In this document: one piece after another, positions 36,308 to 47,830 of the stretch
Position numbering within the stretch: position 1 is the first letter of the stretch
Layout: every line of letters starts with the position of its first letter
Assembly (NCBI GenBank): GCA_030770425.1
Contig: JASJFT010000203.1
Location: 1-64,000 of the forward strand
Length of the DNA: 64,000 bases
From: Darksidea phi
Lineage: Eukaryota; Ascomycota; Dothideomycetes; Pleosporales; Lentitheciaceae
Direction of reading: 5' to 3'
Position numbers and translations under genes: made by a program
The notes under the pieces: generated by a model
Seen by the model: the letters and a program-made list of their open reading frames with translations, nothing else
The model's database searches: none
What the model was told of the DNA's origin: nothing

Positions 36308-39213
36308 TTTTTCTGTGGCGTCTGACAGGCCTGTCCCTTGCAACCCTTCGGCAGGTTTATTTCGTGGGAGAGGTACCGTAAAAGGACCACGGTCATCTAT
36401 CGGTAATTGACTACGGCGGTAAAGATTGGGCCATTTGCGTTCGCACGTCTCTAGGGGCAATACGAGGCGAGGATCCGCTGTTTATTGGATTTCAATCATG
36501 AGGAAAGCAGGCCGCAGTGCACCTTCCCAATCTTCGCATCCGCAATCAACTTGGCCGTACCGTGCGGGCATTACCGCCAGTACATTTCGCTTCCAGCACC
36601 CCATCTAATCTGTTGTCGTGTCAATCTGTAGCGTTCCTCTACGCTCACGATGGCTCTTGCGGGCGCGGCCTGGGCTCTGCATGCTCTCCCCTGCTATCCT
36701 GCCTGTCGCACACTGTAGACCCACCGCCATCGCCGCAGAGCCCCATTCTCCCTCGCGTACGGTACCTGCGAGCCGCGCTATCTCGGTCAGATCGGATCGT
36801 CAGGCCGAGCTCGCTTTGTTTTCGTGGAATTTTCTTTCATCTCGGAACGGTGGTGGGTGCTATTCGCATTCGGACATTGGCTTGACAGATCCGAGTCGGA
36901 GGGTTGCGGAAATAGGAGCCAACACGATGATGATGATAGACAATTGGATTGCGCGCAAATTGCTGCTTGCGGAAGAGCGCGGCGGGCTTGGAGGTTTAGT
37001 GCGCCGAGGATCCCGAAGATCATGAGGGAGCGAAGCCTCAAGCCGTTGTGACGTCGTGCATCGCGAGAAAGCTGGAGTGGCTTGGCGTCTAGAGGCTGTC
37101 GGCTTAGAGTCCGAACTTCTCCAGCCGGCACGGCATAGTGAGCGCACCAACAACTCGCTACGGCGGTGTGCAAAATTCTCGATGGCTATTACTTGCAGAC
37201 AGAGTCTTCGTGGAGGGCCAGACGTGTGCTTGCTCTCGACCAGTGGTCGTACACCAGCGGCGGCACGGCGTGCAGGAATCTAGGGAGTGGTGCCTTGATG
37301 CACAGCGTCCGTTTGAGTGCTAGGAATTGGTGAAGATCATGCAACGGGCAAGTGGAATGCATCAGGCTTGTCTGTGGTCACACCTACCTGCGGTATCGAC
37401 AGCGCCGTTTAGATATGTGCTCCCGTTATTACGAGGATCCTAGAGGGCCGGGTTAATCTATCGTACATACGGAGCGCTAACCTGCCACTATGGTACGCAT
37501 GCGTGCGATGGTGCTGGGCTGTGAGCCTGTCCCGTAGAGTTGCTGCTCGAAATGCTTCTTCAGCCACCTTCTCCGCATTTCGTCTACCACGGGTAATTGG
37601 GCGTGGCAATGGGCTACGCGGCCACCTCACGCTTGGGGTAAGGATTCCAGAGACGATGATGAGAGGCGTCCGTCCCCCTGCGTCGGCTAGCAGGCACCCA
37701 AAAGGGCAGCCCTCGCTAAGCTATTGGTCGCGAACTGCGGATGCCACAAATTGGTGCTTGGCCGGCTACCGGAGGCGGCCTAGCACGGCCCTCGAACTGC
37801 AGGGTGAAACACCTCGTGCCTATCTTCATGTATCGAGGCCGACGACTCGAGCCGTAGAGCATTCGGACGCCGCAGAGACGGCCGAAGATGCACGCCAGAG
37901 GGCAGTTGGGGCGCCACGTCCCAGTCGACCTGCCCATCGGCATCTGCTCCGTTCCCGTCAATCGCCGCGACGTCCGAGACGGTCATGAAGATCCGCGGCG
38001 AGCGAGAGGCGGCCGGGTTGCGGCATACCGCCAAGGGGATCTGAGATAGAGAACTGCAGTAGCACTCCCTCCGCATGTCGCTTGCAGCCGGCCCAGCGAG
38101 TGAGCGTGTTCCTCGCCCCCGACGGATGATCCACTGCAGCTGGCGATGCAGCATCTTGCGGCGAAAAAGTCGCTCTTGACCGCAGCTGGACAGCGGCGGA
38201 CGACAAGCCGCAGGCGCTGGGCAGCAGCAGCGGCCAACATCATCATGGAGGGTGCGCGGAGGGCTTTGCTATCTCTGTTCCAGGGCAAACCGGCGGGACA
38301 GGCGAAATTCGCGAGCACCTCGTGATGGTGATGGTGGATCGCCTCCAGGTACGTACGACCCGCGCCAGGCACCGCGCGAAATGAACGGCAGCCCCGAACA
38401 GCTTCATTCCCGCACCTCGAATAGCGCAACGTGAAGCCTCCTTTGATGCTGTAACTATTTAAATTTTTTTGTTTGCCAGACGCCGAGCAATGTCCTCGGC
38501 CAGGACTAAGGAGAGGGGCTGCACGCACAGAGTGGCCAATTCACGCATTCAGAAGGCTGCAGGGGTACGGCCGGGGATCCCTGCCACCCGAACGGTCCGT
38601 GTCCCGCGCCCTGGTCGCTCTTTCCCAGCCCAGCGTCGGCGCCCTCTTCTCTCACCTACACTCCGCCGCCTGCATCACCGTCTCTCCGTCTCCTCCTCTC
38701 CCCCACCCCTCACCCTCCTGGAACCCACCGTTGCATTCGACGGCTGCTGACGCACGCTGTCGGTCGACGTGCGGTATCTGTCCGTTCATTTCCCCGTCAT
38801 TCCTTAATCTTGGGTGTACTGGCTCTCATCCAACTCGACATCTTGCGGCATCGCCATTTTGATGACGACCAGTTCCGACTACTCCACGTATACTGTACGC
38901 GCCCGCCCCAACGACAATCCGGGTTTTCGTCGACCCTACACTTTGCGTGCTGACTTGTGCCGCCCCTAGTAGTAATCCGTCAGCACTTTGTACCTCGAGC
39001 GCGCCTGTTTCGTCTCGATTGTGCAGTGTCCGCCTTCGTAGCACCTCGCTGATCCTGCCGTCCAACCACCGCTCTGGTGACGACCGGAATCCGGGGCACA
39101 CGCCGCACATCTCACTTTCGCGCCTGCGTATCGTTGGCTGTCGTGGGCAGTGCACTCCTCTAATTTCGTCAAGCTTGCCCATCGCGTCCCTCGGGGCCAG
39201 CAGCTGCTTCGGA

Positions 39214-41892
39214 ATGGCTCAGATCGCGCTGCCACGACAACAGGTTACTCAGACACCGCAATCCTCGGGCGTCGGCTCACCGCTCTATCAACGACGTGGG
39301 CAATCGAATGGCGGTCCCATCGAACTACTTCCGAATCCTGAATTCAGCTTCCCGATGCGAGACCCAGACACAACGCCCTCATCATCCACTGCCCCGTCCA
39401 ATGCCCGCCCAATGTCACTGCAAGCGTATCCTACGGGCCGTCGCGGCTCAACTCCAGCAATGAGGATGAAGTCCGTCAGTGCGCTGCCAGACTTCTCTTT
39501 CAACCCAGCAGAAGCGACAACAGGGACGAGCCCACCGCACTCTCCGCTGAAGACGCCGACCACTCCCTCGAGGCCAATTGGCGGACACAGACGGGGTGGG
39601 AGTGAGTTCATTGGTGGTGACGGCCGTACTGGAGGAACGACTTTGTTGAGCACCAGTCCAACAAAGGGCGACGGTATTCTCCCCGCGCCAAGTACGAAGC
39701 TTCACCCTGCTCTACCCGCAGGTCGACGCGGACATGCTCACCGCCGCTCGGGTGCCGTCTCCTCCCACGACCTCTCCTCGATCATGAATCCTCCCGCACA
39801 ACGAGCTGGCAGCGCTCCTGTAACACCAGCGGAAGGCGTTCCGTTCGGCTTTGGCCACTCCGTGAACAAGTCGATGTCGCAACCGTCGTTGCGTGACGCT
39901 AGTTCTTTCGCTGACGATGCGAACGGCACACCAAGGCCACCATCCCGGGCCCGCGTTGGCTTCTCTGACAAAGTAGAGTACATTCGACCGCTATCAACCA
40001 TCTCCTCAGAGACCGAGACTTCCATGTCCACCTTGCGAGGTCACTCGGCCACAAATAGCCTTTCCTCCGTCATCAGCGGCACCTCAAGCCCACAGTCTGC
40101 TCGCACCGGCCGACCCTCGCTTAGTACTACCGTGGAGGACGACTCGCGCCCAAGCACAGCTGGCGCTGTTCTGGACAAACAGAAGGGTCCCCACTTCGGA
40201 GAGGATGATTTCAACCGCAGACGACCGTCGTCCGCCATCTCTCCAGTAGCCGTTGCCAGCCCCACTTCGCCCACTCTTCCAGTCAAGCGCCGCAGCTTCT
40301 TTCGCCTGGAGTCGCGACGAAGTGATCCCTCCGTACAGACGCTCTCAAGCGCTTCCGACCCAGCACTAGTAGCATCGCTTGAGTCGCCATTGCCATCACC
40401 CTTACCTGGGGACGATGAGACCACAGAAGGTACTGAGAAGAGCAAGTCTCGCAAGTCTAGCCGTGCTCCCAGGAAAGTCAAGTCTTGGGCGAGCTCGATC
40501 ATCCCAAAGAAATCAAAGCACAGCAAGAAGGCAAAGTGCAGGCCCCCCACACCTCCACCGGAGACCTGTGAGGATCTCGAGGACACAGACGCATCCGAGG
40601 ATATGGACTTTGACGCCATCTTTGATGCGGACAACACGGTCACTATTGTGTCGCCTACCAAAGGCCTAACACCCGATGTTAAGGCCCCGACCGATTACTC
40701 GTCGTGGCAGCCACGTGAGCTCAAGCGCGTTGACTCGGACACGATGACTCCTGTGATCGATTTGGATGCGGCATTAGGACCCTTTAATACCCCACATGGA
40801 ACCAGTCCGCGTGCAAATCAACGTGGATTTGCCGCTCATAGACGTGCAATGCACAGCGCAGGCGGACTTGTTCAGAGTCATCGTAGAACGGAGAGCGCGC
40901 CCGAGCTCGTACCATTCGAACTTAGAAACTCAACTGTCGCTACACCAAAGACAATGGCAGATGTGTTCGAAGAGGATGAGCCTGAAGATGAGACATCTAG
41001 TCCGAAGGACAAAGCCAAGGTCGGCCAAGACTCGCAGGAGGAAGAGGAACCGAAGATACAAATCGTTGAAACTGACGACAACCAAAACGGCTCAGCGATG
41101 AATTGGAATTTCGACGACGGGCTGGGAATCAAGCGTGGGAAGACAGGCAAGCCAGATTCGGAGCCTTGCTCCCCATTCTCTGATCCGCAAAACCTTCCGA
41201 GCATCGATGACTGCAAGCAGGCATCTACCTCCGCTCCTGTGGAAGTCGTCGAGGATTTCGAGGAACCGCGAACCTCGTCTTTGACGCACTCTTCTGACTC
41301 GACAGTCACTCCTCAGCTGGCACCCATCGACACCAAAGATTCTCAGGCAGCGTTGAATTTGTCGCTTCCGCTTCCCCAGCAAAACCTGATGACGCCCGAC
41401 ACCATCACTTCGTCTTTCCCGTCGCCGGATTTCCGATCTAGCCAGATATCCCTTGACACTCCTCGACTAGGCACAGCAACCTCATCCATGACCGACTACC
41501 CGGTTATGCCTTCGCCGCGCTTTGGAGAACCAGGACCGGAACTTCGTATTTCAGTCGACGACGTTCCATCTTTGACATCGTCTAGGTCCACCATGACCAG
41601 CGCGATGCAAAGCGCGTTCCCATTAGCAAGTCCGCGTCGGCCTGGCGACCGATCGGCATCACTGTGCTCCGTTCCGAGCGATGGTGAACCGCGCCGCCAC
41701 AAGCGTTCCAGCATTGCAAGCCTATCTCGGTTGATCAATAGCTCCTCCTTTGGAGAGAGGAGTAAGCTTTCGATCGAAACTCGTCCCCAGTCTGAGTATC
41801 TGGAACCCTCACACAAGGATTCCAAGAAAAAGCACAAGCGGCTAAGCAAGCTCATGCAATTCTGGAAATCCAAGGACTCTTCGCGCACATGA
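39214..41892 (+). CDS. large disordered Ser/Pro-rich protein ('cell wall proline-rich' family)
   Basis: 892 residues from the ATG at 39214 (MAQIALPRQQ). The frame is open further upstream to 38947, but that part reads like leader sequence. The protein is almost entirely disordered, rich in Ser, Pro and Thr, with many SP/TP sites that could be phosphorylated. Short conserved-looking motifs stand out: GRRGHAHRRSGAVSSHDLS (about 170-190), KVKSWASSIIPKKSKH (mid-protein, basic), and the extreme C-terminus KKKHKRLSKLMQFWKSKD. Fungal relatives are often labelled 'cell wall proline rich protein', although I see no signal peptide or GPI site, so a cytosolic or cortical role is more likely. Function is unknown. 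Confidence 0.75.
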   Translation: MAQIALPRQQVTQTPQSSGVGSPLYQRRGQSNGGPIELLPNPEFSFPMRDPDTTPSSSTAPSNARPMSLQAYPTGRRGSTPAMRMKSVSALPDFSFNPAEATTGTSPPHSPLKTPTTPSRPIGGHRRGGSEFIGGDGRTGGTTLLSTSPTKGDGILPAPSTKLHPALPAGRRGHAHRRSGAVSSHDLSSIMNPPAQRAGSAPVTPAEGVPFGFGHSVNKSMSQPSLRDASSFADDANGTPRPPSRARVGFSDKVEYIRPLSTISSETETSMSTLRGHSATNSLSSVISGTSSPQSARTGRPSLSTTVEDDSRPSTAGAVLDKQKGPHFGEDDFNRRRPSSAISPVAVASPTSPTLPVKRRSFFRLESRRSDPSVQTLSSASDPALVASLESPLPSPLPGDDETTEGTEKSKSRKSSRAPRKVKSWASSIIPKKSKHSKKAKCRPPTPPPETCEDLEDTDASEDMDFDAIFDADNTVTIVSPTKGLTPDVKAPTDYSSWQPRELKRVDSDTMTPVIDLDAALGPFNTPHGTSPRANQRGFAAHRRAMHSAGGLVQSHRRTESAPELVPFELRNSTVATPKTMADVFEEDEPEDETSSPKDKAKVGQDSQEEEEPKIQIVETDDNQNGSAMNWNFDDGLGIKRGKTGKPDSEPCSPFSDPQNLPSIDDCKQASTSAPVEVVEDFEEPRTSSLTHSSDSTVTPQLAPIDTKDSQAALNLSLPLPQQNLMTPDTITSSFPSPDFRSSQISLDTPRLGTATSSMTDYPVMPSPRFGEPGPELRISVDDVPSLTSSRSTMTSAMQSAFPLASPRRPGDRSASLCSVPSDGEPRRHKRSSIASLSRLINSSSFGERSKLSIETRPQSEYLEPSHKDSKKKHKRLSKLMQFWKSKDSSRT

Positions 41893-44330
41893 GGATCCAA
41901 TCACGATCTCACGCGAGCATAGTTCTCTTACACTCTCATCTCTCTAATATATTGGCACCGCGGTCGCTTCCCCGGCGTCCGCACGTTGATGGCACGATAT
42001 CATGGTTTACCGAGCACAAACCTCTCTTTTCCCACTCTCGCATGACACGGAGTTTTTACACAGAGGGCTACGAATCCTTTCTAATGGCGCACACTGCATG
42101 CAATGCATCTCTCCCACTTGGTTTGGAATGCGATCCGGATCACTCTCCCTACACACGTTTCTCGTTTCTTCTGAACACACCATATCTCTCTTTTTTTTGC
42201 TATACCATTTGCTCACGCTCGTACTGGAAGGATGGGTATCTAGGAATCAATGTCTGGGATACTTTGACTGGTGCCCAAGTGGGAGAAATATTTGTCATTC
42301 CCATATACCTCGCTTTTTCTTCAACTCTCATTTAGGGGGGAGGGGGGGATTTGATCTCGATCGGATCGCACACACATATTCCCCACTGGTATTTAAAACG
42401 TGCCCTATGCGCGTTCCGCGCTGCGAGAGCGTCACTGCTTCTCGAACGACAAAATCTTGTTTTATGGGGAAGGAGAAATAACTTCCCTCGTCTCTCCATT
42501 TATTGTGTGGAACGGCCTCTCGTTTTACGTGGGCTTGCGCAATGTCATTTGGATCTTTATTTAGGTTCCAGTATGAGTTGCCGGATGAGATGGCGATTAT
42601 TGAGCCAATGCAGTATCGACTAAGCTCTCTTCAAACAAAACCCATGCTCTCTGCCTCGTGGCGCTTGAAATGAGATTGCAAATCTTCAATGTGACACTGT
42701 GAGCCTGTATGTGCCAAGGACTAATCTGTTCCTTAAAACTCCTCACACCCGCCACCTCTCTCAATCTGATCACAGTAAGCAGCGCTACATGCCATGGTCA
42801 ACTAGCATAAACCAAACGTCATGATCGCCGGCTCCGCAAAATCGCTGGTGAAACTTCGCTCCGTCGGAAATATCACGACCATCGCAATAAGACTCACCAC
42901 CATGCTTCCAATCCAGGTCCCTGTTTCACCAAGAATAAAAGCAGGGATTACACCCCGGCACGAAAAGATCCTCGCTCGTTAAAGCTTGCGCCCAAGGTCG
43001 TCTCGCGACATGTGCCCGAGCGAATTGTGTAAAAGTATAACCACATTACTAATTATAGGAATTTGCTCGTGTACAGCAAGTAACCAAGGGGGAGGCACAA
43101 GTGGAGACGGAGGTGGAGGCTTAGATGTACGTAGTGGATTTACGATATTGAGGCTTTTGTATTGTGTTGAGTATTTACTTATCATGAGTATTTTGGGGAG
43201 ACGTTGGGGGGGGGGGGGGGGGGGGGGGGGGTTTGTGGGGGGGGGGGGGGGGGTTTTTTTTTTTGTTTTTTTTGGAATTGGGGGGGGTTTGGGGGGGGGT
43301 TTTGCTGATTTTGTGTGNNNNNNNNCCCGCCCCCCCCCCCCCCGCCCGCCCGCCCCCCCGCCCCCCCCGCCCCCCCCCCCCCCCCCCCCCCCCCGCGGGG
43401 TTTAGGGTCTTCAAGAGGGGTTGTATTTGTATCCCTTTTTTAGACTATTCGGGGGATTTCGTGGGGTTGTAGACTGCTTATTAGGGGTTTACTAGGTTGA
43501 TTGATGCCTTGATAGCTATTAGTCATGCGATGAAGATGAGGATAACTACACTTTTTACAATGTGTGTTTGGGTCAGGTCCTTGAACGTTACTGAAGGTCG
43601 GGATGCGAAGTTGGCAAAGGTACTTCAGAGTGGTGTTGGGTTCTCAGTCTCATACTAGAGAACGCCGCTGCTTCTCGAATACTGACGTAGCCCGTGCCCC
43701 CGAGTTAAGAATATGCTTGGTAGTATAGTTTTCCTGTGTTCATGCCGTGATCGATAGGCATCAACTATGCGATGGGGACGAAGCTACACTTTTCATGGTA
43801 TGTGGAGAATCGGTAGAGTAGGATAAGACGAGTATCTCATATACAGAACGACCCAGTCCGTATTGTCAATTCGATAAAGTCCCATACGCGAGACCCAGTC
43901 GATCTCACTACGACGGAATTCGTCTCACGGAGCCAGCATACGCTCACATCTGCTCATGAAGCATAGCAATGCTTATTGCACCGCAGTCCCAGTACATCCG
44001 GTACCCAGCCTATAACCACTCATAAACGAGACCTAAAAGAAACCTCGCTAGATCGCGACCCATTAGGAAACAAAGAGGGGGTATCTCAAGCACTTACACG
44101 GAACAAAGACGTATCGAAGATTTGAGTCGCTCCCACCAACCAACTCCGATAACGCCCTGGGTCATCGTCGTGTCGTGTCGTGCTCGAGCCATTAACCAAA
44201 AAGAGGACAGTGCCTGAAACCTAAATGACGCCTAGAAGTGCTTAGAACTGTAGCCCACAAAGGAAAGAAGTGCCGTCGCCCTCCATCGATGGCGTCGCGT
44301 GGATTGAGAGGTAGAGCTTGAAGACATCTT
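41893..44330. other. intergenic region holding an assembly gap
   Basis: Includes 3' UTR sequence of the gene ending at 41892 and the 3' flank of MAF1. The centre (about 43205-43395) is homopolymer-rich with a run of N. No gene is supported on either side. Confidence 0.45.
43207..43394. other. poly-G / N / poly-C assembly gap
   Basis: Long G-runs, interrupted by T-runs, precede eight N (43318-43325), and long C-runs follow. G on the left and C on the right is what two opposing reads with G-rich low-quality tails would give. The true sequence and gap size are unknown. Any open frame here is meaningless. Confidence 0.85.
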
Positions 44331-45418
44331 TCAAAGCTCCATCCTCTCCACAACGCCCTCGCTCCAACCCCGAACCTTACTCTTTTCTCTACTTGTCTCC
44401 CTCTCCTTCAAACTCTCAACTTCGCTGTCCTCATCACTACTCCAATACTCCGCTCCCATACTTGTCTCTCGCGCCGGTAAATATTCGTCTTCGGCCGCGT
44501 CGACAACCTCGCCTGGGTGATCGATGACCATGTTGTCCAGCTCGTCGCTGTCTCCATACGCCTCAAGACCTTTCTTTGCGCGGCTACCGAGCCAGTATTC
44601 CGCGCGCTTCCTACTACCGGCGTTGGCGCTAGATTCAATTTTGGATTGCTTGAATCGGCTAATGAGGGATGTCGGGACGCTCGGGGAGTTGGAGAGTGCT
44701 GAGACGCCGCGGAGGTAGAAGTAGCACACCCTCTTGCGCTCCTTGTTATATATGAAGAAGTGGTGGCTCCAAATCGCACCGTCGTCGGCAAACGGGTCGT
44801 CTGATGGTTCCCAAGCATAGTACTCGCAGTTTGAAAAGTCCATTTCGCTATCGACAAGCTGCCACGAGCGGGGACTCCAGATCGGGGAGCCGAGCGGAGT
44901 AACCGCACCCGACGGCAGACCGGCAGAGTACACCTGCGGACGTAGATAATACATGGTGGTGTCGATTCTGCGCATAAACGACCTCTGTGACTCGCGGCGG
45001 AACTCGTCAGGGTTAAGCGTGTTGGCGAAATCATAGTCTATGTGCGTCGCATTCAGCGTAGCGATTAGATATGCGAACGTATGCCGATTCGAGGCCTCTT
45101 TGAAGCTTCCAAATGGCGTATCCCTTGCGATGTTTAACTCGTCCGAGAATTGCGCGGCAGACTTCTTCGGTAGATGCTCGACCGCAGCGAGGAGTTCGTG
45201 GTACCGGTCTTCGAGCGTGCGCTCGATGCGCTTGTAGAGTTTCTTATCGCTACCCGCGGCCTTTACCGTCCAGACGTCGCAGCCGCCGATTATGGCGGAG
45301 TCGGGGGTATCGAAATTGAGGGCGAGGTTCACCTCGTGGAGGGCGCAAAGATCGAGGTACTGCCCACGTTAGCTACATCATCACCTCAGCCCGTATCGCT
45401 GGGTAAACACACCTTCAT
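44331..45418 (-). CDS. MAF1: Maf1, repressor of RNA polymerase III
   Basis: Global negative regulator of Pol III that moves to the nucleus under nutrient limitation and TORC1 inhibition. Two exons: a 6-base first exon coding Met-Lys (45413-45418) and 44331-45359; the intron is 53 bases and the protein 344 residues. The N-terminus MKYLDLCALHEVNLALNFDTPD and the following CDVWTVKAAGSDKKLYK are the conserved A-box. The B and C boxes are seen in MDFSNCEYYAWEPSDDPF and WSHHFFIYNKERKRVCYFYL. The tail is acidic and disordered. A low-complexity insert with Ser/Pro between A and B is shorter than in budding yeast. Without the mini-exon the protein would lack a start. Confidence 0.93.
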
Positions 45419-46680
45419 ATTGCCGGCCTCGGATTGTATCTAATGGAGAGATTCGTAGCACTTATGTCGCGTAAAGTATCCGCTTCCAAGCCGATGGTTT
45501 CCGGACCTGCGCGGCCAGTCGCTGGCTATCGGGGTCTCCTTTGTTCGGGTGGGGTGACCTGCGTAAGCCGGGACAGCTCGTACACACTTCTCTAGGCTGG
45601 CTGCGGAGAGCAGAGGGTGCTCGCTGTTCGGCCAGACCAGTGTCTAGCAGGCGTGATTCATATAGCGGGAGCGCAGGCGGTGGGGTGGAGGTGGAGTGAG
45701 CGTTCGGAGTCGCTGCGTGTTGCGATGCGGAGGTTGACTTGGCACCTGAACCCTGACCGGCGCGTCATGTCGCCCCTGTACACTCTGATTGGTCGAAATG
45801 TGAGAGGTATTAGATGCCGGCTTGAGCCAACAAGAAGTTGCCAATGGACCAAATGGGAAATCGGTGAGAGGTTATTTGGCGTTGTCACTTTGGTTAGCGC
45901 TCATGGTAATAGACGGACATCGTTCGCTATTGTCAACGTGCTCCATGCGCGAGCGTGCCGTCAGAACGCCGGTACGGAGGAAAGAACCGGAACTGAAGCC
46001 TCTTCCTGGTATCGAATCAAGGCATGCGATCCGATTGCAAGGCGCGCATGCCGGGCTACATAGACTTGTCCTATACTGCAGGGTCGATGCATCCTTGCCC
46101 ATGAGAGGCGAAACGCTGCGTTAGTAGCTAAGGATTAGAATAAGTGGGATATAAAAAATATCAAGCAAAATCAAGGGTGCAAGTCTCGATACCATGATAT
46201 GTAATCACGTTCGAGCTCCATAAGACCACTTGAGCCAAACCTAACTGTTGCGAGCAGAGTCGCCAGCCGTAGGTGTATGATTGATGTAGATAGAGTACAG
46301 CTATCGCTACTCGCTCACCAAGGCGAAGTAGCTGATAGTGCATTCTCCGGATGCCCCATAACCCTGTCCTGAATTGTCCTTGAGAGATCTGTTCAGCATA
46401 AAAGCCACCTCAAGGGGCGCAACAAGTGGTATACCGCTTTGCCCACCTAGAGGCCCGCACTCCAACCTTTGCCCAACGCCAAGTAATGCAAGCCGTATGC
46501 GAGAGTTTGCGTAATGAGACTCGCTCATATGAATCCGATGTCTTTCAGCCGCTGGCCAAGGTCATCTGCGTCCTGGACACCGGTGGAACGGCATGATTAG
46601 CGAAGGCCTGGAACGGTATTGCAAGGGATTGACGACGGGTACCAAAGCCTTGAGCAGACACTGTGCTTTGGGACGGTACG
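45419..46680. other. intergenic region
   Basis: Upstream of MAF1 and downstream of the AP-1 sigma gene. No gene supported. The plus-strand ORF at 45617-46063 shows no family features. Confidence 0.4.
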
Positions 46681-47381
46681 CTACATAATCTTGGTAACGA
46701 CATCATCCTCAGCCTGACAGAGGAAGCATGAGTCAGCGATACCGAGCTATTGTGGGAGGAAGAGGAAAGGTGTTGCCCATATCGCGACTTACCTCCATGT
46801 CCTCCAGGCTATCCTGCTGACCAATGCACCGCAGCACGTTCTTCTTGCTGGTCTCTTGCAGCTCGCCCGCGAGGAGCAGCTCGTCGAGGATGAAGTAGGC
46901 CTTCTGGAAGTTGAAAATGATATCGAGCTCGCAGACGTTGCCGTAGTACTTGTCCATCTGCTCAACATAGCGGTGCACAACCTCCAGGTTAATCAATTCG
47001 TTGTCGGTGGATTCGCAGCCAGCAATGAAGAAGAGCGAGGCATATCGACGATACACAATCTTGGTGTCTGCGACAGTATATTAGCCTCGTGTGCCATGTC
47101 CTGCGCGCGCCCCACCGACCTTTGTATTCTAGGAAATTGCACATGCGCGTCCGGCGAGCGAGCACGAGCTGCGAGACATCCTTTACAATTTTGGCCTTGT
47201 CCTTGGGGGCGAGCGTTGTGAACCACTTGGCTAAACGCTGTAGCGGTTCAGTGCCTGGGGCTGGGCTAGGAGGCGGGATACATACGACTTTGCCCTGCCG
47301 CGAAAGCAGGATGAGGTATCTGGAGCTGTCAGTCTTCAATCATCAATGTGCACAAGTCGGCGGGACTCACTTGATAGCCAT
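46681..47381 (-). CDS. APS1: AP-1 clathrin adaptor sigma subunit
   Basis: Small subunit of the AP-1 adaptor complex, which sorts clathrin-coated cargo at the trans-Golgi and endosomes. Five exons were read: 47371-47381, 47286-47319, 47120-47237, 46793-47067 and 46681-46713, giving 156 residues, the usual length. The spliced protein starts [21 protein letters not shown] and continues through [37 protein letters not shown] and the [20 protein letters not shown] region, nearly invariant in sigma chains. It ends [10 protein letters not shown]. Similarity to AP-1 rather than AP-2 sigma rests on the RLAKWF and NELINLE segments. It is divergent from the glutamate-cysteine ligase subunit gene. Confidence 0.93.
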
Positions 47382-47830
47382 TGTGCGTGTGGCAGAGGAG
47401 AGTCGTGTGGTGGCCTCTGTAAAATCGGAGATCGGTGGCGGTCACAAGTTGGTTCAGCCCCACGACGTCAAAGCGCCCTCATCACCCCCGCCCAACCGCG
47501 GATCGTCTTCGTGACGCTGTAAGACCAAATTAATTATTCTACAGCATTCTATAAGCCTTTCCATCCGTCCTTCTGTTCCTACACGTCTACATGGGACATA
47601 TGATTGCGCGCTAAACCCACTTAAAACCGGCTTACAAACCTCCCATCTACTTTTGCTGTCATCCTTGCCTTCTGCATCGCCTACGAATCCAAGTACAACA
47701 CCACCGAACTCTTTGGGTAGCGATTTAGTCTTGAGGAGTAAAAGAAGCCATTATGAAGCTCATACTATCTACCTCGTACATCTTCCTCGTCTCCACTATC
47801 TGACGCTATGCTCACAATACTAGGAATATC
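47382..47830. promoter_or_regulatory. divergent promoter region, APS1 / GCLM-like
   Basis: 449 bases between two divergent start codons. It must hold both 5' UTRs and promoters. No specific factor site is claimed. Confidence 0.4.

Larger units (their letters stand above)
32869..39213. other. 6.3 kb gene-poor tract with short tandem repeats
   Basis: No gene recognised. The last 450 bases or so include the likely leader of the 39.2 kb gene, which has an open frame upstream of the chosen start. Small repeats are present at 33581-33612 (CTAG/CTGG tetramers), 34785-34812 (two 14-base copies) and 36274-36307 (three copies of ACC(C)TGTGGCAG). The rest is GC-rich with overlapping open frames on both strands and no family signatures. 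Confidence 0.4.

Noticed and set aside
40041..40661. A 206-codon minus-strand frame
   Set aside because: Antisense of the large disordered Ser/Pro-rich protein gene; no features of its own.
42986..43472. Gly- and Pro-rich open frames across the N run
   Set aside because: They are translations of homopolymer and N, not genes.
44408..45034. A 208-codon minus-strand frame
   Set aside because: Shifted-frame shadow of MAF1 on the same strand.
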